Source: Symsagittifera roscoffensis (lineage: Eukaryota; Xenacoelomorpha; Acoela; Convolutidae). Taken from it: a DNA stretch of 64,000 bases. The translations under genes were made by a program, and so were the position numbers. The DNA lies in assembly GCF_963678635.1 (NCBI RefSeq), contig NC_087063.1:13397006-13461005 (forward strand), written 5' to 3'. The notes under the pieces were generated by a model. It was not told the origin of the DNA and did not search any database. It saw only the letters and a program-made list of their open reading frames with translations. Position 1 is the first letter of the stretch; every line of letters begins with the position of its first letter. This document shows positions 1-10,900 of the stretch, piece by piece.

Positions 1-1249
1 AACATCAATTACTCAAGCGAAGCGAAGTGTATCATTACAAAGACTTTTTTCTAACCTAAGTTGCAAACAAAGTGCTCATTTGGTGTCACTTTGGTATATT
101 TCAATTTAATCATTTTTAAGACTATTTAGGCATAGGAAATTTAAAAGCATATTTTGCCGCTTTTTTGTTGGCTAGTGTAATGTATGGTACTGTTTTAAAG
201 AAACAGGCATGATGAAAATGTATGGATTTTGTTGCTTTTTTTTTGCGAAGCGTTGGAAAACATTCGCACTTTTCGCCGAAGTTTCAATTTTTCTCAAAAA
301 CTTTTCTAACAGTTTTCAAAAACAAGGCACCAATGGAAAAACCGGCTCTTCTTAGTGTCTGCATGTTTTCCTAGTCTCTGTTCAGTGTACCTCACGTGCT
401 ACAGCCTTCGAATTTTTCAGTAGAGGGATTTTTGAGCTATTTTTTGTGAATTTTCTCATTTTTTCAAATATCAAATTCACAAATCTGAGATGAGGGTTTC
501 AATCAATAGAACAAATTTCAGAAATCTCCGTTTTTAAGCGGTTATTTCCTAAATTCCGTAGAAACAAGTTATAGCCTCAAACAAGCCCATTTTTTATTCT
601 AAAAACTTTTTGACTTTTCGCAAAACTACTCAACCAAAACAGAGATTAAGGGTTTAACTTTAGATCAGTTATGCTTATATTTCTTGCGCAAGCGACTATG
701 CGTTGCGTTTTGAAAAAAAAACTTGCAATGTGCAATTCAAGAATCTATGCCTGTTTTTTGGAATTTTTTTTTTTCAAAAACTAACCTGCTGATTCTGAGA
801 TTGATCGTTCATTCAAACAAACATTGTGCTTAGATCTCGTTTTCGCAATCGGCCTATTTGTTATATGAAAAAATGATATGGACTTGAAACAATCCTTTTG
901 AAATTTTTACCATTCTTATTCTTGAAATTTCATCACGTTTCTCGAAAACTACTAGCTAAATCTGATATCAAGAGTTCAATCTGAAAATTCAAATTCGGAG
1001 ACGTCTTCCCCGCATAAAAGGCTATTTCCATGCTTTTGTAAAGAAAAGTTTATAGATTAAGGTAGAGTCAAGTTTTTGAACTTTTGGTCGTTTTTGGAAT
1101 CTGTTTCATTTTTTAACTACCCAGCCAAATTTGAGATAGATCCCCTACTCATAGTGACAAATTTCGAGGGTTTTGCTTAAAGTCCATTTTTTGAAAGTCA
1201 CGCTTTTCCGTATCCATACAATTTATAATCGCACTTGCAATCAGCTTGC
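1..1249. other. AT-rich DNA without a gene
   Basis: No coding segment seen. A possible family-head motif (ctaacctaagttgcaaacaaa) sits at about 50-72. Confidence 0.5.
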
Positions 1250-1530
1250 TGTATTTTTACGAACCTTATTTTTTTCTCTTCTAACTCGCAAATAAAATGT
1301 TCATCAAAAGTGTTCAACTATGTAGAAACTGCATAGCATCTGTTCTCTGCTTTAATTGTGGCTTGTGTTTGCTGCATATTAAGCGTCCGTGGCAGAGTGG
1401 TTAGAGTGTGAGACTCTTAATCTCAGGGTCACAGGTTTAGCTGGGCCACTAGTTTATTTCATAGCGACCGTGGCACAGATGCGTTGACATAAGACTACAA
1501 ATCAACAGGTCGGAGATTCAAACCCGGAAC
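1250..1530 (+). repeat. tRNA-like SINE fragments
   Basis: Near 1381-1446 there is a perfect Pol III A box (TGGCAGAGTGG, 1390-1400) and a tRNA-Lys(CTT)-like anticodon arm (TGAGA stem, CTCTTAA loop, 1409-1425), but the T and acceptor stems do not pair. A second tRNA-like unit follows at about 1463-1530 with a B-box-like GATTCAAACCC and an anticodon arm resembling tRNA-Cys. The first is preceded by the dispersed motif AACTCGCAAATAAAA. Best read as SINE copies or tRNA pseudogenes. Confidence 0.55.
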
Positions 1531-1635
1531 ATTGAAATACTTTTTTTGTTTTATGGTAGAACTTATGCTTCGCAGCATCTGCATTTTGATAGAAACTGTA
1601 GCTGTTTTATTGGTAGCTAGTGTTAGTGAAAATAA

Positions 1636-1682
1636 AAGCGTTCGTGGAGCAGATGTGACAACGTGATACTCTTAATCTCACT
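1636..1682 (+). repeat. Degraded tRNA-Lys-like SINE fragment
   Basis: GCGTTCGTGG start and the anticodon-arm remnant TACTCTTAATCTCA repeat the pattern at 1381 in eroded form. Confidence 0.4.
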
Positions 1683-1809
1683 AAAATTTGTTCCTCAATC
1701 CATTTTTAACCTTTTCTTATTGCCTGGTTTGCCTGTTTAGAGCTTTTTTTGAATTTTCCTCGCTTGTGTTTGCGAAGCGCAGCTTTACCTGCGTTTTAAT
1801 AAAAACTAA

Positions 1810-1818
1810 TGTTGTTAC

Positions 1819-1867
<49 letters not shown>

Positions 1868-2345
1868 GCTGTCTTTGTTGTTGTTGATAGCCCTCAAAGG
1901 CGTGCCGGCATGCTCAAACCGAGTCCTGGCAAATTTGCGACCTCAGTCGGCTGAAGCCACTGGTCAATTGGGGTAAAAGGAGTGGTGTTCTTGGAACAAT
2001 TAAAAAGGTTTAAAGTTGTGCATGGGGAAGTAGGAAAGTACAATGGGGCAGTTTGGAGGGAAATTTGAGTCTATTCTGTTTAGGTAAGTGTTTAAAAACG
2101 GACTATAGCCGGACCTTAATTGGGCAACGGTTTGCTTGGTGCAGCGAGGAAGGGATTGTTCTACAGAGTAAAAATCGGGGGTTTTTAGTGTCAGTACTTT
2201 CGGGAGAGGTGCATCTTCAATAGCCTGCTCTATATTTGTGTGTAATCGATTTGTGATTTTTAGAGGCGAAAAAACTAAGTTCGTTAAAGTCGTTTAAGCG
2301 GTAAAAGATGCATTAGCTGTGTCTTGGGGAATATTTTCTATTCTG
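1810..2345 (-). mobile_element. LINE (non-LTR retrotransposon) ORF2 tail with (AAC)n end
   Basis: Read on the minus strand, about 2260 to 1894 encodes the C-terminus of a Jockey/R1-like ORF2. SLPRCTKQTVAQLRSGYSPF and LNTYLNRIDSNFPPNCP are followed, after a frame break, by TPIDQWLQPTEVANLPGL and a stop at 1894-1896. These are the conserved zinc-knuckle and end blocks of such LINEs. The stop is followed by an (AAC)n microsatellite (seen as TTG repeats at 1812-1888), the typical 3' end of a target-primed insertion. Truncated at the 5' side near 2345 and frame-broken, so dead. Confidence 0.8.
1812..1888. repeat. (TTG)n microsatellite
   Basis: More than 20 TTG/GTT units with a few interruptions; the 3' tail of the adjacent LINE read on the other strand. 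Confidence 0.95.
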
Positions 2346-2804
2346 GGACCATAAGTCTCATGTATAGTAGTTGATGATGGTGAGCACATGCTGTTAAATT
2401 TTCAATGCTAAAAATGCAGCAAAAATGCCACCCATTTTTAAACAATAGCTTAAGTGAATTCCGCTAGAAAAAAGAGCAAAACTGATTCAAAGACTACTCG
2501 TTAACAATAGATACACTTATTTTACAGTTAATTCAAGGCATTTTTCTCTGAAAATTTGTTTATTTCATACACAATTTTAGGTCGGTTTTAAATTGGTGGG
2601 ATTTGAGAACTGTACAATCACGTAGACAAAAAAAGAAAGACCAAAAAATGAAAAAAAAATTATTTTATTAGAGAACCTTAATTGCCAAAGATGCACTAAA
2701 GTCCACACCCAAAATTACTTTTCTTTGTACCAAAACTGATTTTTTTCAGCCCTAAAATTTAAATAAGAGTAACAACTTTATTGAGCGTGTAATAGTACGA
2801 CTAT

Positions 2805-3375
2805 TCTTTTTTCTAACCTCAGTCGCAAATATTGGTGCCACTTTTGGTGGCACCTTTACTGCATGTGCTTTTGATAGCATGTGCTTTGACATTTGATTAG
2901 TAATAAATTAGTCCAGTTGATCCATTTTTATTTCATAAGTTGAACCGAAAAAAATTTGTTTCAAACAACTTAACAATAATAAAAGCTCGATTTAAGAAAT
3001 TTTCTAGCTCAATTTATCTCGCAATAGTTTGAAATGCATGATTTATACTTAATGTGGCTTTATGTTTTCCAATTTATTCAATACAAAGTTAGTGTGGAAG
3101 CCTTCAGTTTAATATATTCCAAATTATTACTTGCAAAATGTATCTATTTGTAGTTGGTGCCATTTTGCTGCATCGCATTGGCAATTTATTAGCATATGTA
3201 ACTGCTTTTATGTGACTAGTGTTTACCGATTGTTAAGCGTTCATTGCCGAGAGGGCAGAGTGCGAGACTCCAATTCTCGACCATTTTCTTATTTCGCTTT
3301 AAAAAAACCAGCTGCTTTTTTGTCGTTTTCTTGCTAGTGCTTGCAAACCGTAGCTTCGTTTCTGTATAAAAATTG
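2805..3375 (+). repeat. SINE-like copy with tRNA-Trp-like arm
   Basis: Begins with the family motif CTAACCTCAGTCGCAAAT (near 2815) and at 3234-3280 has an AGCGTTCATTGCCGAG start and a perfect CGAGA/TCTCG stem around loop CTCCAAT. It ends with a GCAAACCGTAGCTTCG tail like that at 1765-1800. Boundaries are approximate. Confidence 0.4.
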
Positions 3376-3389
3376 TTACTTGATGGATT

Positions 3390-3625
3390 CACTCGCTCGA
3401 AATTGAACTAAAAATAAAAAATTTTAAGCCACTTTTTTTCAACAATGAGGCTACTTTTTGAAAAATGTTTAAGGTCGTTCAAATTACGAAAGAAAGAGCT
3501 TGAATTTGGTATATCAATTGACCCATTCTGATGATGATTAGTGGAACCAGATTTTGCTTGGAAAACAAAAAAAGAACAAAAACTAAAACACTCGTATACA
3601 TAGTTCCTCCCCATTTTCAAAAAAA
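3390..3625 (-). repeat. Dispersed repeat family A, minus copy
   Basis: Reverse complement of the family core: a GGGAGGAA block, an AAAATC-GGT-CCAC-A-TAATCATCAGAATGG block and a TTTCGAGCGA end. Family named here; no known element recognised. Confidence 0.6.
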
Positions 3626-4798
3626 CTTAATTTAGAGTTAAGATTACTTGAAATCAAAAGGGGAGACACTTCTAATAGCTACATTGATAAAATTTTGAGG
3701 AATTTTTTTTGGGGGGTATGGAGAGACCGAATGATGAATATATTTTATCCAATCAGGATTGTTCCTATTGGCTAAATGATTTTTGCACAAAACCAAAGTC
3801 ATTAGCAACAGAAATTGATTTATAGCAGCACAGTGAAGTTCTGCTGCACAGTTCATGCAGATATACAATAAAATTTATTTTAATTTTCAGTGTTCTAAAA
3901 TCGGCTTTAGTTTTTTTTCGAATTTCCAACTTCGATTTCGTAATGTTTGAAATTTAATGTATCTGTTTATTTTTTTTATTATTTATTATTATTATTTAAT
4001 TGGTCAAAACTAGTTTAAAGGGCATGTTTTTAGCCGTTTTCGTCGTTTTCGTAAAATGTCTGCTTTTGAATGATTTTTGAATATTCAATTCTGATTGGCC
4101 ATCAGGTTTTTTCATATCGGGAGTTTCAGTGATAAATTTCATAATTTTTATACATGAAAACACAATGTTTTCTCTGGGCCGCTAAAGTTTACTTATACCA
4201 CCCAGCCTCTAATTCTGAAAAAAAAGAAGAATTTGCCAAAAGAATTTTGAAAAGGTTTTTCTGAAAAGGAACCGGCTGTTCCTGTAAAAATTAATAATTA
4301 TTACAATCAAATTTTATTAAAGAGATCTAGCAAGTACCAATTTTTATAATCCTTTGTTTTCGTTTCACTATAACGTTTGTATTTGCATATCGATCATTGG
4401 ATAATTTTTGATAGCTTTTGTTTTGCGTCGATATATATTTTTAAAAATGATAGTGAGTTTGTTTTTATATACTTTTTGTGCTTTAATGGTCTCTTTTGTA
4501 ATCTGGTGAGATTTCAATAGTTCTATCGAAGAACGGAATCTGGCTGTTGATATTTAATTTTCAGGTCAAAAAGATTGGTTACTCCTTGTACGTAGCTCTC
4601 TCTCTCTCTCAATTAAAATTGATTAGTTCCCGAACTAGTTCCTTTGCTGCAAAGCAGGGGCAATTCTGGCTCTATTTTGATGTTGTTACTATTGAATAGG
4701 ACGACGATGATAATTACAATCATGTTGATGATGATGATGATTCTGATGCCATAATTATTACGATTTATTACATCATCATCAAGTATCACTATTTGCAG
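3626..4798. other. DNA upstream of the first DNAI3 exon found
   Basis: Should contain or precede the missing 5' exon(s), but none could be picked out. Holds a short CT run (about 4594-4609) and a GAT run (about 4727-4742). The GAT-run frame encodes Asp-rich sequence but is out of frame with exon 1. Confidence 0.5.
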
Positions 4799-4983
4799 CT
4801 CCTCCGGGGGACCTAAAGCCGGTGTTTCTCTCCGCCCCTACCCAGAGCATCTTCGGCTGCACGACTGACAGTGAAGTGACAGTTGAGGAGCCTTTCAAAC
4901 TCATCCCCAAACAGGCCATCGTGGACGACATGGTTAAGCGGGCAGCAGTGTCCGACTTCTCAGTCGTGAAACAAACCATTCAG
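4799..4983 (+). CDS. DNAI3: DNAI3 exon 1 of those found
   Basis: Follows the acceptor ctatttgcag and enters in phase 1 (two bases complete a codon), so at least one upstream coding exon exists. It encodes the conserved family block with TQSIFGCTTD and AAVSDFSVVKQTIQ. The donor is CAG|gcgagg, a GC donor; reading on meets a stop a few codons later. Confidence 0.92.
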
Positions 4984-7900
4984 GCGAGGAGCAAATATAA
5001 TAAATAATAAGGATAACGACTAACTCAGATATTCGGTTGCTTTTTTTTACCACCAATCTTCAGTCTGACTATTTCAATTCTCAGAAACCTATTTAAATGT
5101 TTTGCTATTTATTAACAGTTGCGCGCTGTAGTTTTGTTTGATATTTTGACGATGCTTTGTTGGGCTTACTGATTACAGGCTTTTGTTATTTCAGAATTAT
5201 GCGGGCGACAGCATCCTGATCGCATATGATCCATACTTCAAGTTTGGAGAGAACTTCTACATAGCCCTGACAGAAGAAGCCAAAGAACGAATACTCAAGG
5301 TTAGTTAGTGACCATGATGTGTCGTATGATGTAGTAGTATAATATAGTAGATTTTTTGCTAGTTCAATCAGTGGTTCGAGTGTTACGTCAATTGTATTAA
5401 AACTAAAGCCACGTGTTAAAAAAAGAAGTTGTGCTTCCTAAATCTGGCAACCGAAGCTCTTTTCAACGGAGGTTAAATGCACTAAGCATATTGGCAATGC
5501 GTTCTCTTCGACAGCGTCAGGTCGTGTGATCGATCCCTGCCATTGCCATGATAATTAGTGACAATGAGCTGGCATTCAACCTCTAGCTTCAGGTCTACCC
5601 CATCATGGCCAATTTCGGCTGCAATTGTGGGTATTACGTAAAAAGTCTAGACACAAAAAGTGGCCTTGATTCGCAAAAAATGAACTTCGCTCAATAAAAA
5701 CAATTAGTCTGGAATACGGGAAATAAGAGAAATTAAGAATTTCAGCCAGATAGTTTTCAAAAGATTCTCTACGAATCACAGAAACCACAATTAAATATTA
5801 GGGTACAAACGCAGATTCAAAAAACTTCAGAAATTATCAAATAAATAAATTTCGCCATAGTTCATTGTGCATGTTCACACTTGCCGGGGCAAATGACTTG
5901 TCATCGGCAACTAGAGTTTTTTTTACTTAAATGACTTTTCTTACAAATTTTAAAAACTATTTCGACTGAACTCTGTCGGTGACTTCACAGACATATTTGG
6001 ATGATTGGAAGCAACTATGGCGTCTTTTAAGAGCCACAAAAAACGCTGAGTGGGTTTGAGCGAAGTATCATTTTTTCGAATTCCCCCATGATATTTCAGA
6101 AAATTTTTCTTCATGTGACAAATCTGATTAATTCCGGTTTGCAGACTATTTTAAAGAAAACAATTTGTTAAAGGGTGATTGTGTAAGTAAAAAAACTCAA
6201 CTATAGAGTAAGCTTTATCTCATTGTTATTGTTATTTCTTCGTTAAAATGTTTGTCCAAGTTTTCGAGAAAAAGTTTCGTTTTTCTCCTTTTTCAAAGTG
6301 CTGTTTGTGCATCCACCAGGCAGTAGTATGATAGGAAATTTTTTTGGTGAAATAAAAGCACAGGCAAAGTTTCTGTGATAACAAGAAAATTCATCGAAGT
6401 TAAAACTCTTAGTTGAACCTTCAAAAGAAGAAATATACGAACTTATCTGATCTATTGAAGCTGAACTAAATATGATCTGATTCTATATTTTTTGCTGTCT
6501 CTCTACTAATAAATTCGAGTTTGACCAAGTATCGAATTGTGTCAACTGAAATAGTTTATCATGGTTTTAATCAAACCTATCCAGGATTTCGGTGCAATAT
6601 ATGTCGAGTGCCTTTTAGATGAAAATTTACCAAAAAGAAGAACATGGGAATGAATTAGATTTTTATCCTTGATGGCATATTTTTAGTTCATGTATATTTT
6701 TGTCATAAAAACGACTATAATTACGGACTGATTTTGAGGCAAGTTAATTTTCCATCAATCTCAATATGAATCTGCATAATAACTCTCGGGCTCCGCACTG
6801 ATACACTTGTTTTTTGAAATATCATTGAAATATGGCGTGAAGATATGTTTGGTTTGCAGAATTTTTTTTGAGAAACTCTTGGTGTTTAAAAACTTATCTT
6901 ATTAAAATCTCTTTTGAGGTTAAATACTTCTAAAAATTTCAAAAATAGCCGGAATTTGTGGCAGTTTTTCTGAATGTTCTTCAGTTCCTCAATTTTTGCG
7001 TCGCAAGTGTGATATGATTTTCATCAGGTCACCAAAGATGACAGGAAATAACGATAATCTTGGCTTTTTAACCTGTTATTTTTTGTCATGATTTGTATAT
7101 TCGAAATATGCTCAAGCTAGTAGAAAGGTGTTAGTTGAAAGACAGCGAAAACATCTTTATACTTTTTCAACTTGTGTGTTCAATTAAACATATTGCACTA
7201 TCGGTAGTCTCTTTTATTTTCAATTAACCTCAGATGTTTTTTTTTGATAAATTAAACAACTTTGAGCAAACCGGTTACCGGTTAATTTTTTCCAGCTTCA
7301 AACCTTACTCTGTTGTTAAACTAAAAGTCGGTCACAATTTACTTCCCATTTTTCTTTTTTTTTCTGTAGAGCTTTTTTGAGCTTCACAAAGAAATTCAGT
7401 AGAAAATAGACCAATCATAGAAATCAGACGTAAAACTGTTGCAACTAAATGAAATTTCACTCCTTCCGTCTATCGACTCTAAAAAATTGAAAAGCCTGAA
7501 AAAATTCTCTTGCCATTACCATTGAGTTCTTCAGATTCGTTAAAGCATTTTATTGACAATCCGTGTGTTGCTCAGTAAAGAAATACGCAAGTGAACCATT
7601 ATTTCTATTCTCAGTTCTAATAAATTCAACTTTCTGATAAATAATATTGAATTAAATAACGAATATACTTAACAGGAAATAAATGAATTCTGAAATATAC
7701 AAAAGAATTTGACGATTAGAACATGGAAATCGAATTTTTATTTTTTTCATAAGTCTATGCAACTTTTGTTTCGTTTTTGACAATATACTTTATTAAAACT
7801 TTATTGTTGAGGAATCTACTTGAAACTCCAATTTTGTAGAGAATCTTCCTTATTGCAATGAACAGCATCAATGTGTAGAGCTGCTTGTTTCGATACTTTT

Positions 7901-10900
7901 CCTGAAGACAGGCATAAATTGGGAACCAATTTTAGGACAATCAGGCCATCTGGCGAATAGGAGAATTTCTGACCGGCGGCTCCATTGCACTTGTTAAGTT
8001 CAAAGTTTCCACTTTGCGTGTATTCCAAGCAGTTGTCGAACTTGAATCGAATTTCATTTTGGTCTGTAAACTCAAATTTTTGTTTCTCTTCTGAGCATTT
8101 TCTAAGCTGCACAGCTCCTGTATCGCTATTTCCATTCGAACTGAGACAAAGTTCCTCAGACGTCAAGGACAACACACCTTGTGCTTTATTTTTCAGCGAG
8201 GGCACATACATGTCTGGAACTACATTGTCGAGGTACCATTTGAAATTATGACAGTTCAAACTCTTCCTCAAAGCAATTCTCTCGGAAATGTTTCCGCCAT
8301 CCACTTTCTCCAAACCAGGTTGAAGTCTGTACACTATTTCTTTGTATTCGTCCAGCCACACGTCGGCCAGTCGCTTCTGGTTGATCCTCAATGCATTGTG
8401 CGCAGTGAATTTGTACGGCTGTGCATCGCGGAAAATATGTCCCACGTGAGAACAAGGGATGATCTCTAGTCTGCCCCCACACATCCACAGTTTGAAAGAC
8501 AGCTCTATGTTTTCCCCGCCCCATATTAGGAAACCAGGGTCGTACTTGCCCAGGTATTCCCAAAAACGCCTCGAAATTGCAAAAAGTCCGCCGGCCATTG
8601 TCGGGGATCGAACCGGATCTGCTTTAGTTTTGATCAACTTCCGGTCAAAATCAGGCAAACCTTGCCATGTGTGCATCAGTCGCCAGTTGAAGTATCCCTG
8701 ATTGTCTATCGTTTTCGATCCGTAAAACTCTAAGTCTTTTTTGCTGATTATATCATGGGAAGGCATCACTACGTTCTGATCATTGTCTTTGATTCTTTGA
8801 AGAAGGGGCTCCAGCCACCCAGGACTTGCCTCGCAATGACTGTCGAGGAATAAGATCACTTCGCCAGTTGTCAGATCCGAGCCTACCATTCGCGCCCGAA
8901 TCAAACCCGAGCGCTCTTTCGTCCGGACTAGTTTCACAATTGGTGGCATCATTTGTGTGACGAACTTCGGCAAAGTGTCTTGTATCTCACTCTTTTCACT
9001 GGAATCATCCACCAGAATGATTTCCAAGATCGATTCTCGCGGCGACATGTTCAGCACGCTGACTATAGTTCGGATCAAGGCCGAGGGCCCCTCGTCCACG
9101 AAAATGATGACAACTGATGTCTTTGGAAGGTCTTTTGGGTCGTCGTATTTGACCCCGAAGCAATCATTGTGTCGTAAATCTTTCACAGTTCGGTCAAGTG
9201 ACATCTTATCACTTCTCACGATGTCGTAATTGTTTTCTTTGAACCTCAAGGAAGACTCTCTAGCTTCTGTTTTCGTGAGAGGAACCTTATTTCCATGTTC
9301 ACCTGCATCGTTATCTGAGCTCCGGTGTAAAATGAGGTTGTAGAACGGATCTCTTTCTCCTGGCTTCCAGTCCGATGGGTATCGTTTAGACGTCCCGATT
9401 GCTATGAATGGTTCTGGAACTGACGCTGGCGTCTCATTGTGATCGGAACTTTCTGGACTGTCCACTGAATCTTGAGGCACGTCTCGCTTTTCCTGGTCCT
9501 TAATGTTTTGGCCAGCATCTTCTTTGAAGATTCCGAATAGTTGAGATATTACTAACAACGCTGTTATTAAAGCGATGCCTTTGACTAATCGCCTTAACCC
9601 AAATCGCATGCTGGTAAATTGTAACAAACCAAAATTAAAAATGGGTCGGATTTGTAAACGAAAATTATTTAACAAAATTGCGAGGAGTCTGTAATTATGA
9701 TGTATAAACGAAACTAATTATTTTCTGCATTCTTTCAGAAGGTTTTCGTTCTTTTTCTATTCAACCGATGGTTCGTTTTCGTCATTTCCTGAATAAACTT
9801 GAACTCGCAATTATTCTTATACTCTGCGCGTAATTTCACTTTTTTTCCTTTGCCTTGAAACTCAACCGATCAGAAAAAATTGAGCAAATGAAACAGACAG
9901 CAAGTTTTTCTTTCAATGTTGGCGTAAGCGGAATGAAAAATGAGCATTCATAAATTATTGACACGTGCCATATTCCGATTTCAAAAAAAGTACTTGATGT
10001 AATAATTTTTTGTTTGTTTCAATTATTGTTCAAAGCAAATGCAACAACTTTAACTCAAAATTGTCTATTAAATTAGCTGCCCTAGATAACTTTGGTCAAA
10101 TTTAGTATTCTTGGGATTGTTGTTTGCGTCGACTGCAGTTTAGGGTAGAATTCAGCAGGAAACAGGGCGCAGTACAACTCACAGGGTTTCTGTAAATAAA
10201 TTGAAACGGTCCAAGTTAGCTAAACGGTGCGATATTTTGAGACAATGTTGCTTGTAGGCACTAACTACGCCAACCAACTCTTCAAATCTTCAGGCTACAG
10301 TTGTAGTCTAATAAGCTTGATATTCTCTGCCAAAGTGCTAAATATTAGCTCAGATAACACAAGCACTATACCCAATTGTAACCTCGAAATTGAGTTCAAA
10401 GATTTAACAAGACCAAATGGCTAACCGAATGACTAATCAATGCTGGATTAAAAATATTAGCGCCACAACTTTATTCTCTGAAATGTTTTTTTTTCTACTT
10501 AAATTTAGGTTTGAACAAAAAGTGAAAACATAATTGGCATCAGTTGACTTTGTAAATTTGTGCATTCATTTTTCCTGAACAAAACCCAAATGGTCTAGAA
10601 TGAAACGTTTCTTTTATTAAACAACTGATTTTCGAGTGCCGTTCTGTTACCATTTTCTAACACAGAAGTTACGCTGACGATTAAATAACAATGATTTAAT
10701 TTATTATAAAAAATAAAGTGTTAATTCTAAGTTCTAGTAATGAAATAATCCAAACCTACCAGATTGTGTTAAAGATAATTTTCGGTTAGAAACTGAAAGC
10801 GGAGAGCTCGCAATGCAAGATGTTTTGAGTGAGTGCACTGAGAATGTTGAGTTTTAAAAAAGGGGATGTGTTTTCCTTGTTTTTTAAAAATATGAAAACA

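Noticed and set aside
1381-1446. Functional tRNA-Lys(CTT) gene
   Set aside because: The anticodon arm and A box are good, but the T stem and acceptor stem do not pair and the B box is poor.
4700-4798. Asp-rich exon upstream of DNAI3 exon 1
   Set aside because: The GAT run after an AG looks like an acidic N-terminus, but it is out of frame with exon 1 and is better explained as a microsatellite.
7941-9229. Other open frames over the GalNAc-transferase gene
   Set aside because: Overlap the long minus-strand gene in other frames and carry no recognisable domain.
9609-9675. Upstream start for the GalNAc-transferase
   Set aside because: The open frame extends to 9675 but begins with TTG; the first ATG at 9609 places the membrane anchor at the normal distance.
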